From Chara braunii (Eukaryota; Streptophyta; Charophyceae; Charales; Characeae): 47,241 nucleotides of DNA. The DNA is taken from contig BFEA01000048.1 in NCBI GenBank assembly GCA_003427395.1, positions 1,278,313 through 1,325,553 on the forward strand. The letters run 5' to 3'. Numbering within the stretch: position 1 is the stretch's first letter; each line of letters starts with the position of its first letter. The translations under genes were made by a program, and so were the position numbers. The notes beneath the pieces are model-generated. The model saw nothing but the letters and a program-made list of their open reading frames with translations. It searched no databases and was not told the origin of the DNA. This document shows positions 20,791 to 31,284 of this stretch, one piece after another.

Positions 20791-22680
20791 TGCTGAAGCT
20801 GAGTGTGTTCTGTGCATGAATGCATGTTCTTCTCGCATATCATGTGCTCCACCTCATCATCTGGGATTTTGATCATTCTGGGTCTCTCCCATACATTACC
20901 CTTCTCCCATTGGAACCACCAGACGTTCCAGAACTGGGATGACTCTTAAGGTTGAACGCCACTCACACCCCACAACTGGGACAACTCCCAGCCAATTCTC
21001 TCAATGTCACGGTAGAAGACAGTCAGACAGGAGAGGTAGGGTGATGACTACTTAGCTTGCTTGCTGAATCACACCCTATGCGACTCCCTGACTGCAGTAG
21101 TTGATGACATGATTCAATGACCGGTCGAACATGCTGACACTGAAGCAGTCGTACATGCCAGTTGCCAAGAACAGAGTCATGCTGACACGTACCGCCCCAT
21201 TAGCAAAAACAATCACCATAAGTTGCTCTCAAAACTGGCCATAAACTCTTCTTCACTCTTCCTCCCATCTTTTCTCAACCCTAGCAGATGATCGCTGTCA
21301 AAAGGACGGACACACTGCCGTTCAACAGCATATGCCACCACTCGTCATCTCTCATCAGAACAGGTAGTGCTCTTCACAGAGAAACACTCTGATACCGAAG
21401 TACAAGGAAAAGTGCAGGGGTAGTCCGAGAAACTCTTGTGACCAGTACGCATACGACAACCCGACCAGTGCTGGACACAACAAGGCAATGATCACACTAG
21501 CACTAGGACAGAATGTTGACGTCTCCTTGATTATGAAAAGCCCTCATGCCCCCCAGAACGTATGGGGCATGTGTTGTGTGTTCAAAAATACAAAAGCCCT
21601 CTTCTCACCTCCAAGAATCAATACAATATCAACTGTAACCGCTCTCAGTCCTCAATGTTCCTCTGCCAGCAGGTATGACCACCTACTCTATCATCTACCC
21701 TAGCCTAAACAACACCCATACTAAGTGCAGCAGAGTTGTGGGCTGATCCCACGGATGCCTGCTTGGAAAACATCTTCACATTAGAATCTTCTTGGCGTCA
21801 ACCAGGCTATCCCCCGCCGACTCCTTCTCCTATATGCCCTTCCTCTTACCCCAACGATCTCTCTTTAGCGTCACCATCCTTCTAGACCTCAGTGCTCTAC
21901 AGCTATAGCACTGTTCTTCTTCCTCAGTCCAGCTGGCAGCCCTTCTTCTTCCTCCCATGCTGTATTCACCCAGTGCTGTTGCAGCCTGGCATCATCCTCT
22001 GTCGGAATCTCCCTTTGGCCTGGACCAGCGTTTTCTCATATACAGAGCCGGGTCCTGTTTGGGCGGTAGGCACTGCTTTCTGGTGTCTTTCTGGTTTGGC
22101 TGAGCCCTACCGGATCTCAGCGCCTGCCTGGGCGTTCCTGGGCCCACACTTCTTCTGGCTCAGCCTCTGAGAGGCTGATGGTGTCGCACACCTTTTGAAA
22201 AAGCAAAAGAACGTTGAAGGGCTCTGATCCGGTGCCCTGAGGGGTAGAAACCTTACATTCCACTCTGTGAGCTCTCTTCAACTAAAGAATGGCCCACAAA
22301 AAATCAAACCTTCATAGGAGATCACTGTCCTTGAGCCCAACTTCGCTCGGAGAGGGTCTGAGAAGACGGACCTTCAGTGCCTAGCCACCATCTGCCACGT
22401 TAGCAATGGTAAGACAAGAGCATTCTACAAGGTTTGTTTTCCACTAGATGCTAAATTTTTGTTTCAGCTGTAATGTATGTTGTTCGGATACGAACTCACT
22501 GAACAGAGCAGCGAGAGAAGCTATAGGACACATTGTTTTTCAATCATTAACATGTGTGAGTCCAACCAGCCAGACAGCATCAATGTCATTTGAATTCACA
22601 TCAAGCTGGCACACGAGATGAAACAACACAAGAGATATGAGAACTTCAAAGATTTCTGGAATCGAAGTCTTATACAACTC

Positions 22681-22691
22681 CCTCCCTCCCT

Positions 22692-22757
<66 letters not shown>
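22681..22757. repeat. (CCCT)n then (CT)n microsatellite
   Basis: About 19 bp of CCCT repeats pass into about 58 bp of CT. Confidence 0.95.
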
Positions 22758-22760
<3 letters not shown>

Positions 22761-23299
22761 CTACCCTCAGACCTCACAGTCTCTCTCTGTCTGGATGTCT
22801 TCCCTCCTCTCTGTATCCCTCTCTCAAGCTAAGCTATGGTGCCAGTTGCCGTCGACTGCACGACTCTTTTGTCTTGCTTCAACACTTGACTACACAAGAT
22901 AGCAATAGCGCTTTGATGACAGGTTCGAAAGGAAAATTGTGTTGACTATTTGCTGCTGCCATACTTTGTACTTCACTGCAGTTCCCAATCTTGGACTTTT
23001 CCGGACCTGTACCCTTGCTTTGCTGGTCGAAATTGGCCTTCAACGCATCTGGAAGTTTGCTGAAACCAATAGTAACATAGTAACATGCAGATGGATGACG
23101 CGTCCCAATAACAACAGCCAACCTCGGAGAGGGTGGAGTGGTTCGAGTATCAGATGACCGAGCCATCTGATGTAGAACATCGCAGTGGCAGATAGTGCAC
23201 ATGTGCCTGAGAAGCGGTTAACAGAGCCCCAAATGTTTGGGGTTTTTCATGGTCGGCATAAGAAAACTTTTGAATTATCTCCAAACGCCCTTGTTTGTG

Positions 23300-23300
<1 letters not shown>
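22758..23300. other. no gene seen
   Basis: Short frames only; nothing recognised. Confidence 0.45.
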
Positions 23301-23375
<75 letters not shown>

Positions 23376-23547
23376 NNNNNNNNNNNNNNNNNNNNNNNNN
23401 NNNNNNNNNNNNNNNNNNNNNNNNNNNNNNNNNNNNNNNNNNNNNNNNNNNNNNNNNNNNNNNNNNNNNNNNNNNNNNNNNNNNNNNNNNNNNNNNNNNN
23501 NNNNNNNNNNNNNNNTCTCTCTGTCTCTCTGTCTCTCTGTCTCTCTG

Positions 23548-23597
<50 letters not shown>
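23301..23597. repeat. (CT)n array spanning an assembly gap
   Basis: CT repeats at 23301-23375, 140 Ns at 23376-23515, then CT and CTCTCTGT repeats to 23597. The gap probably marks a collapsed or unsequenced microsatellite, so its true length is unknown. Confidence 0.95.
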
Positions 23598-23600
<3 letters not shown>

Positions 23601-23894
23601 CATTTGAGGAGTGTCAGTTCCGTGAACACCAAGGTGTTAACAATCATTTGCGCATTACACAGAATGATAGCAAAAATGTACTACATACGTGATTTACCCG
23701 CCGTAATGGAATTATATTGTATGGATACTATGGAACTCAAACTGTTGGAATACCTGTGGAAGACAACACGTTCGGCGATTTCGGCCTTTCTCAGAAACTG
23801 TAAAGACAACACGGTGCATAAAGTCTTCCTCATTTTTCTGGAAACGGAAGACAGAAAAAATTGGCAAAATGAAAGGTACTTAGCAAGCAGATAA
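23598..23894 (+). other. open frame of about 99 codons, unidentified
   Basis: After the CT array one frame stays open to a stop at 23892. It contains MYYIRDLPAVMELYCMDTME and EYLWKTTRSAISAFLRNCKD, a non-repetitive composition that could be an exon. I recognise no domain, and chance is a fair alternative. Confidence 0.2.
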
Positions 23895-25059
23895 AAATGA
23901 ATCGAAATATAAAACCACGTCGAATTTCTGCTGAAAGATAATTCAACATGATGACCTTCTGCCGAACAAAATTCCTCAAAAGAACCAAGAACCAAGACAC
24001 CCAACAATCACACATATAAAATCATACACAAAACAGGGCATATAGCCACATAGCAGTCACCAAAAGAAATTAAAGAAGGGTGCATTGCACGTCACGGAAC
24101 CGTTCCGACCAAACACCAAAAATCTCAATCGTTTTGCATCAAATGAACTCGTGATAATCCATTGACGAATTTAAAACGACCCATCTCGCCGAAATTCGCA
24201 AACACACAGGGCTACGAAAGAAGAGTCATACCAAGTTTGATACAAGAACAGAATTCCGAGCATCTAATTCACGGACACAACATGGACTCCGAGGACAGGA
24301 GGACAAGTACAAGGGAAGGAAGGGAACCAGAGACATTACCTGGATGCTTCATCGGATATAAGGACACAGCCCTTTGTCGGCGCAGAGAATTTTCGGACAC
24401 ATCGAGACCAAGAAAGCATCAGGACAGTAAGAGTGATCAACGGCGACGAGTATGCGATGATATGAGGAGACTGCAGGGACTAGGGCTCAGCCGGAAGGAG
24501 AAGTATTTGGGCCGAGGGTATAAATACTGTTGACAATGGCTGGAATGATTACCTGAGCAGAGAGGTAGAAGGGTAATCGCGACAGTATCTGTCGCATGCC
24601 ATGGACAACATGTGTATTCTGTGAAGTTAAAGCCTTGCACGTGTTGTCCAATATGGCAAGTGTGTATCTCTCACTCGCACTCCTAGCTATAGCTACTCTC
24701 TCTCTCTCACTCTCACTCTTGTTTTCTGTCTGCCTCGAGACTTAAAGCAGCACAAGGTAGAATGAATGCATGACCTGGGACCGGCCCAGTATTTGTAGTG
24801 TTGTCTTGGCCTGGCCTGCCTCCAGTTGCACCTTCTTGTAGCGGAGATTTCCCCTATCGGTGTGGCGAAGATTTTCATGCGGCCAGTGTGTGCCTGGACC
24901 CGGTGGGCCTTGGAGACTTCCAGAAATGGCAGTGAACATTTTTATCTGTGTATGATCTGTGACAGTGGTTGATTCCATTTTGTAATGGAAGTCATAGCTT
25001 CATTCCTTTGCGAAGACCCTTCCATCCATAGGCTACTGGAGATCAATGCTGGGACACCC
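23895..25059. other. no gene; one TATA-like motif
   Basis: TATAAATA at 24519-24526 lies in GGGCCGAGGGTATAAATACT, a good TATA context, within a stretch that could be a solo LTR or a promoter. No ends, copies or coding region were found to decide. The rest holds nothing recognised. Confidence 0.3.
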
Positions 25060-25560
25060 GATCACCTGTGCTTGCCAACATCGTAATGTTTGCCGATGAT
25101 CTTACTGTCCCTATTCGAGCCCCTGACTCCTCGGTCAGTGCGCTAGTGCAAGCAATGGAGGCCTTCAGACTGGATTCAGAGATGAAGATTAGTTGGAAGA
25201 AGACAAGAGGGTGGCGGTTGTCTTGACACAGCCTCTCTTCGTAAACAGTAACGTGAGAGATGAAAGCGACCACCCACTGTCTATGAAACCAAGGGGGAGA
25301 ACATGGAGATCCTGGATCAACCATGGCGTGTGGAAGATCAGGCACATCTGGGATGGCTGGAAGAACATGAACTCAGCACCCAACTCAAGGATGCCACCAC
25401 CGGTATGAGAACCTTCAGACAATTCTCAAAAGCATTCCTGAGAGTTGGAAGGATCTGTTGAAAGAAGATTTCACATGGAAAACAGGAGAATGGGAAGTTC
25501 TGATTTGGGAAACGCCGCCAAACAAGACTTTCCAATTGTCCCACGGACAACTACCGCCTT
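25060..25560 (+). pseudogene. diverged LINE RT and post-RT relic
   Basis: In one frame at about 25070-25225 the sequence reads VLANIVMFADDLTVPI followed by AMEAFRLDSEMKISWKKTR, which is motif C and the segment after it in L1-type RTs. At 25300-25500 come SWINHGVWKIRHIWDGW and, in another frame, SWKDLLKEDFTWKTGEWEVL, like the post-RT motifs (GV.RIKDIW and the WVRILRKG...GD region) of the two better LINEs. Sequence between the pieces is deleted. It belongs to a more distant LINE family. Confidence 0.5.
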
Positions 25561-26689
25561 CACCCCAGTAGAACGCCCGGTCATTATAGTCATATTTGGG
25601 GCAACTTTCAGTCTAGATGCAGCCATAGACCAGGCGTTCTATTCGGATGAAGACGGTAGGCTTGGATCTCCTCGCTGCTTTCACTTCTTTTCCCATTAAT
25701 CTATCCATCCCCGAGTCCCCCCAACATTGATAACAGGGCTGTAGAGATGGTAGTTCTTAGTTCCTACATGCTGCAAACAGTAAGAATGCTAGGCTGTTGG
25801 CCTATGACAATGATCCACATGTAGACAGCAATTCAAGAGCTGGAATTCGACCTGGCGGAGTGGGCTTGGCTCCCTGACAGGAACAGGACAACCAAAACTC
25901 CGGATCGGATACCAGATTACATGGTCAAAAAGGGATACAAGCTGCTGTTAAAGACAAAAGACCCCGATCTCATAATCTGAAGTTCTGAACAGATGGTCCA
26001 AAGACTCCAGAGTCCAAACTAATCTGCCCGCAAGCCGTCAGATCTCCCAAATACCGTGGAAATTTGCCCCGTCAAATCAGGAGCCCCCAGTGGCTCATAT
26101 CATACGTCGCACTACCTGTTAAGTAATGGTGACGCATCAGAAGAAGACCAAACGACCCTTACAGCTCAAGATTTATGTGTAGAATAATCCGACAATACTA
26201 CTGCTTAGTAAGATTGAGAGAGGCTAATGGGTACTTGGCTAGAGCATCTGACCGTTGGGAACACCTATTTTCCTCCTCCCTCTTGAGTACCCTATCCAAC
26301 CTTTTCTATGGACTAAGAGGAAGAGGAAGGAGAGAGCAGACGCAAGAGCATCGCCGTGGCCAAGAGCTCGCTTAATGTCACAAGTACACACATTCATGCA
26401 CACAAGTATACAGTAGTCGTAGTCCAAGACCCAAGGAGGGGCCAGTCACAATTGAACGAAAGAATTAACCTCACCACCGCCAGCCAGTATCACACCTCCC
26501 CCACTGCCTTTGGCCGTAGCCTAGGCCCCCACCATAGCCAGATCTTCGTCCTTGTGTCCTACTACCTTGATACTGTCGGTGTTCTGGCGAGCTCCCCTAC
26601 GTACGTTTCTGTCGGCGCCAGAACCGAGTTCTTCAGGGGGTAGTCACCTCGTTGGTGAGTGAGCGGTGGTCAACCATTATATGGCTGCC
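25561..26689. other. no recognisable gene
   Basis: A short open stretch near 25880-25975 (+) includes TPDRIPDYMVKKGYKLLLKT and might belong to the preceding LINE relic. Nothing else is recognised. Confidence 0.35.
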
Positions 26690-27830
26690 CGCCACTACTA
26701 GTTCTATCCTAGGTACCGGTACCTTTCCCACTCTGCGGCTTTCCTCCCGATGAACTTCCCCATGACCTCCGTAAAAAACTCTCATGGGGATCCCAAGAGT
26801 CTCAATTCCCTTCCCAGAGTCATCAGAGGCAGTTTGGCTAGCTCTACTGTCGATGTGCAGGCTCAAAACCAGGCCAATGCGCTGCTCGCTACAGCCTTTT
26901 TCTGCTTACTGTCGGCGTACGACCCGTAACTCTGCATGGACCGATAGGAATATCCCTCGGACCACATGCTGTCCTTGTTTTTTCCTTTGTACCTGATTTC
27001 GACCCTGTTAGGAAATTTGCAGACCCTTAGTTCACACCCCAGGAACACCCAGACCCCTTCCCCCGACTCTGTCCTCTTCAGCTCCAATTTTTTTTTTTTT
27101 TTTTTTTTTTTTTAACCGGGCCCAGTGCCCAATTATCAGTTATCCTTCCCGCTATTTGTCTTCCTTGTGCAGAGCTCCCTTCCCATACGAACACAGACAA
27201 GTCGTCCACCAGTCTCATGCCCTGCACCTGGTTCCCGTCTCTACCCAGTGACCTAAAAAAACAGGCTTCGTTGTAGATACACAATAGACAGGCCAGCGAC
27301 GGGCTGCTGCTCTTGGCCATTGGTATCCCCATAACTTGCCTCAGGGTCCTGCCTCCCGACACTAAGTAGGTGTGCTCCAGTTCGAACTCAACAAAATCAA
27401 TCATCTCTGTCAAACTTATGAACAACCATTCCTCATTCCTATTCTTTGCAAATGAAACACCCTTCCCTCTTTTCTTGACAAACACTCCTTCCCTTCCCTT
27501 TCCCCCTTATGACTCTCACCAACCATCTGACAGCCTCCAAGATTGAAGAGTGCGGCAATTCATTGAGCATTTCTTGAATGTCAAATGACAGGCCTTTAAT
27601 GCATCCCCCCCTTGCCTTTCCTCTGTGCCCATCGCATAATTCTTCCCACCCTTCCTTTCAGATCACCCACCGATCACAAATTGAAATGGCTGGAGGGTGC
27701 CGGCAACTCTATCATGGCACTCAGTGCCCTTGCTACCTGTCTGCTCGCTTGTCTGGATGGTTCAGAAAAGGATGGACTAACGCTGCATCTCACCTTTGAA
27801 AGGCGGAAAGGGTCTGGTTCGGCATGATAA
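26690..27830 (-). pseudogene. Penelope-like reverse transcriptase, decayed copy
   Basis: On the minus strand, pieces align in order with the intact frame at 31285-32508: ALSAMIELPAPSSHFNL (27674-27730), GLSFDIQEMLNELPHSSI (motif A, in the 27490-27600 region), VMGIPMAKSSSPSLACLL (motif B), GMRLVDDLSVFVW (motif C, both Asp kept) and TESGEGVWVFLGCEL (the FLEC-type motif). Damage includes a stop after HFNL, frameshifts near a G7 run (about 27603) and at about 27485, a poly(A) insertion at 27088-27132 and a stop at about 26862. The upstream limit is uncertain. Confidence 0.65.
27088..27132 (-). mobile_element. LINE-tail-only insertion inside the Penelope-like RT
   Basis: On the minus strand TTGGGCACTGGGCCCGGTTA is followed by 26 A and then AATTGGAGCTG. 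The first part matches the last bases before the poly(A) of the LINE ends at 843-940 and 8013-8112 (TTGGGCACTGGGTCCC and TTGAGCACTGGGCCCC). The insertion lies between motif C and the FLEC-type motif of the RT. Confidence 0.5.
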
Positions 27831-28394
27831 GAAAAGTGACTCTTCGGATCATTACAGAACGAGAAGGTGCGACAGAACTCTGGACCGCTCCGACAATCCA
27901 CGGGACTACGTACGGGCCTCCTCCTAGCCGAGATCCTATTCCAGCGGCAGAAAGTCAAACTGCCAATGCAGGAAAATCTGGACAAGCAACAGGAAATCAT
28001 GGCTAAGCACATGAGAGTTTGGCTGGTAAGTGTTAAGGTGGCTGGCTTAAATGGCACCAGCATCAGGTGGAAGGACTGACACAACTCCAAATTGGGACAC
28101 AGAATGCAGATCACCCAACCACCAGACTCACAGGACGCCAGCAAGGCAATTTAACCAGGGACCCAGTGTACAATACAGTAAGACACGGGATGTGCAGAAT
28201 ACCAATCTCTGGCTGGTTCAGCAGAACTGAATGATTTTAAGGAGCGGGTGGTTTATTTGCCAGAATTGACAGGTGGGGAGGATCATGTCAGAATGGTGCG
28301 CTCGTCCTTTTATTAAGAGTCTTCATCTACAAAGTTGAGAGGATTCCTAAAAGAAAGGCAAGCTGAAGGTCAATCCTCCATGAGAATGGATTCA
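27831..28394. other. no gene recognised
   Basis: A minus-strand open frame (27674-28144) begins here and runs into the Penelope-like RT copy, so it may hold an upstream part of that element. No domain is visible. Confidence 0.35.
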
Positions 28395-28573
28395 ATGGAG
28401 TCGTCAATGTTGTTCAGGGGTCCTTCGGTCAAACGGAAGGAAGTGTGTGTGCATTATCTGTTGTATTTTTATGACTTGCCGGGGAAAAGGAACCGGACTG
28501 CTGCTCCTCAGAATGGGTATGGAGCCAGGACCATAAGTCCCTGTTTGGTATAAAAAAAAAAAAAAAAAAAAAA
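28395..28573 (+). mobile_element. poly(A)-tailed dispersed repeat
   Basis: TCAGGGGTCCTTCGGTCAAA, then TGACTTGCCGGGGAAAAGGA and CCGGACTGCTGCTC, recur in diverged form at 45945-46058 (TCAGGGGTCCTTGGCCAAGC, TGACTTGGCAGTGGAATAGG, CTGGACTGATGCTG). This copy ends in a 22-nt A run, which points to retroposition. Confidence 0.5.
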
Positions 28574-28872
28574 GTGTGCGATCACCTGGTGATTGGGAAG
28601 AGAGCTCCACTCCAGTGTCGTCAGACTATTCAGTGGTAATTGGAATGAGTGAGGAGACATTAGCTTCTGAAGTTGTGTTCATTACATTTCATGCTTTTTG
28701 TTGTTTTTGAAAATCATAGAATGAGACCACCATGCATGGACCACACAAGTCTCGCAGACCGCACTCACATGAGACACACAGGAGATACAACGCCCAGGCC
28801 ATTTTCAATATTTGGCACAAAACTTGGTTGCCTTCTTCATCACCAGTGGCTATGGCTGCTCAGTTCAACATG

Positions 28873-28882
28873 CAGGTAAGTA
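28873..28882 (+). promoter_or_regulatory. consensus 5' splice donor-like site
   Basis: CAGGTAAGTA follows an open stretch (PVAMAAQFNMQ) and precedes a pyrimidine-rich tract. The match to the donor consensus is complete, but no acceptor or gene could be linked to it. Confidence 0.25.
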
Positions 28883-28904
28883 TCTCTCTTCTTCTGCTTC
28901 TTCT

Positions 28905-28907
<3 letters not shown>

Positions 28908-28991
<84 letters not shown>
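28908..28991. repeat. (CT)n microsatellite
   Basis: 84 bp of CT, ending at a single N (28992). Confidence 0.95.
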
Positions 28992-28992
28992 N

Positions 28993-31118
28993 GCGAGTGC
29001 CTCTCACCGTCGCCTCTCTCAAATTGTCACATGAAGTCCTCTTGATGTGTCTCGCCACCACAAGCTTACTCTCAATCAACCTGGTCAGGTCCAGTGTCGA
29101 CCCAACACGACCTAACCAGTTGGGGGCAGCTTCCTCAACCCACGCTGCCCCACTTCCCACATCGGACTAACCCTAACCCAAAGTGGTCAGCCCAAACCAT
29201 GTAGGTTAGGGTTAGGGTCATAGCTACGATCTGGACCACCGGACAGGGATCCAGACCGTCCGTAGTCTGGGGTCCGGTGCTGAGGTCCGGAACCCGGTCC
29301 GGAAGTGAGGCCCTAGCCCAAGGGGCAATTTTTTTTGGGCGGTTTAGGGCTTTTGGTTCAGGCCCTCGAAAAAATCGCGCCCCATTTTTTGCCGCCCTCA
29401 CCCACGATCCAGCAGGAAAGAAAGAAAACAAATACAACTGCGTCACAGTCACAGCAACACTTCGATATGTGCACACAAGGAGTAGTCAAAGCTGCAATGG
29501 AATCAATCATCTTATTCGAAGAGAAAGAACATGTCAACAAACATGCTAACAAGTGGCTGTTAACGATGCTATGACCATGTCATGATAAAGCCCGAATGAT
29601 GAAGAAACGCATGACAGACAAGCGGCATAAGCCACTTCCCCGTCGCTGGAGCGTCCAAGCAGACGAAAGGACCGTCCAACTCTCCACCACTACTGAAATA
29701 GTCAATCGTTCTCTTTCAATCGTCAACTTCCTGCGTGCGCTATATCGTACTATACTTCGTCTAGATTCAATGAGCTGATAGAAAAAACAAACCAAGGCTA
29801 CGACTCTAGAACCATTTTCGACCGCTACGGCCACTCTAGAAGGTTCTGCAGTGCACATAGTCCGTTACTTAGCTATATTAAAAAAAGACAAGAAAATCAG
29901 GACAACACAGGCAAAAAACAAACCAAAAAACAAAACAGAGCCCGTCGTCGACTCCCCAGGGACGGGTTACAAAATAGGTCCCCAGAACGAATCCTAGTGG
30001 ATCCACCGCCTGAGATTTCCTTTGCCAACTGTTATAAACTTGGTTGTCTGACGATTTTTACCGCCACTCACACACAGACAATCTCATACACACCCATACA
30101 TGCATAAGAGAAGGGGGAGAGGAGACAAAGTCCACACTGCACACAGATCAGAGTAGATAGCTGAAGCACAACCATGCACAGATGGGGAGAGGACACACAG
30201 TGTTTCTCACTCTCTGACGATACTCCCAACAACCAATCACAAGAAAGAACCTGCGAGGATAACAATTGGAATACACACTGATGATGAGCTAATTAACCAG
30301 AAATCGTTACAGAGTTTGTTCCAGTGTCTCGGCACTCTCAGAACCTCACACTCCACTCTCTACCCTACACCCAGTTAGTAGCGCTACATTAGAATGGCCT
30401 CCCAGAGGCCAGCGCCAACCACTCAGATGAAGAACAGATCCCGTGATGAAGTCTTCACTGCCGCTGAACAACTCTGACGAAGAACCGGCAGCTATGGCTG
30501 CCGCCACCCACATAGACTCAATGAGGAATCTCCACACAGCCCAGCCAATCGCAGAAACCCACAGGGGTTGATGCGCAGAGGATGCCCCAGCTATGGCAAG
30601 TCCTCAGCAGGCTGGCTATGGCTGCTGTCCACGGTGAGGGTCTCAGGGTACCGCCTGCAGACAGTGGCCGCTGCAAAACCCCTTGCTCCCAAAACGCTGT
30701 ATAAAATGAACTGCCAAAAAGTCCCAACCCGATTCCCCCAAACTATTAATAGACTCTACTACTCTAGCCTAGACCTAGACCGGACTGACTGACCGACCGG
30801 TACCGTTTCTGTTCCGGCCTCTCGGCTCTACCGGACCCGGCTATAGGCTATAGGACCGTCTATCAGATTAGGCCCTTAGGGCCTGTCTGTCCTAGGGGTA
30901 GCCCGGGCCTGCTATCCGCAGTTAGGGTAGCTGTAGAAAACCCGAAGTACTACTGGGCCTATTTTCCCATATTTGCAGATATGTCCCTCATGGATTTTCC
31001 CTACAGGTAGGTCTCTCGGTTAGCCCTCAGCCAAACAAAATTACAAATCTAACCTACTGGCTAGTATACAGCCACGCAGTCAATCTCGGCAGTCAGAATC
31101 AGCAAGTCATTGCACAAG
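28993..31118. other. gene-free region with telomere-like hairpin and CCGG-rich stretch
   Basis: CTAACCCTAACC (29167-29178) pairs with GGTTAGGGTTAG (29204-29215). A TCCGG-rich stretch follows (29225-29320). The rest, to 31118, shows no domain; GGCC and CCGG words are frequent at 30780-30930. Confidence 0.45.
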
Positions 31119-31182
31119 GGCTTCGACCCTGGTCCATACAAAACTCTGCTATCCCTACTACGTATCAATCACATTGAGCTAA
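31119..31182 (-). repeat. tRNA-like SINE head next to the Penelope-like element
   Basis: On the minus strand TTTAGCTCAATGTGATTG resembles an A box, and GGGTCGAAGCCC, 52 nt further on, resembles a B box with a pairing T stem. The spacing is longer than the usual 44 nt. It lies about 100 bp downstream of the RT stop codon on the same strand. It may be a SINE head or part of the element's 3' region. Confidence 0.35.
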
Positions 31183-31284
31183 ATCTTGCATGTCTACCTG
31201 TTGCAAAGATCAAACCATTCTTGGACATCAACAAGAACACCATACCATGCTACTTATTGCTTCATTCCATCTAAAGCATCTTCG

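Larger units (their letters stand above)
20225..22680. other. gene-free region with a diverged tandem duplication
   Basis: Apart from the duplication at 20404-20790, the sequence has only short frames and no recognised domain. The open frame at 21892-22170 (+) is Trp/Leu/Pro-rich and is probably chance. Confidence 0.45.
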
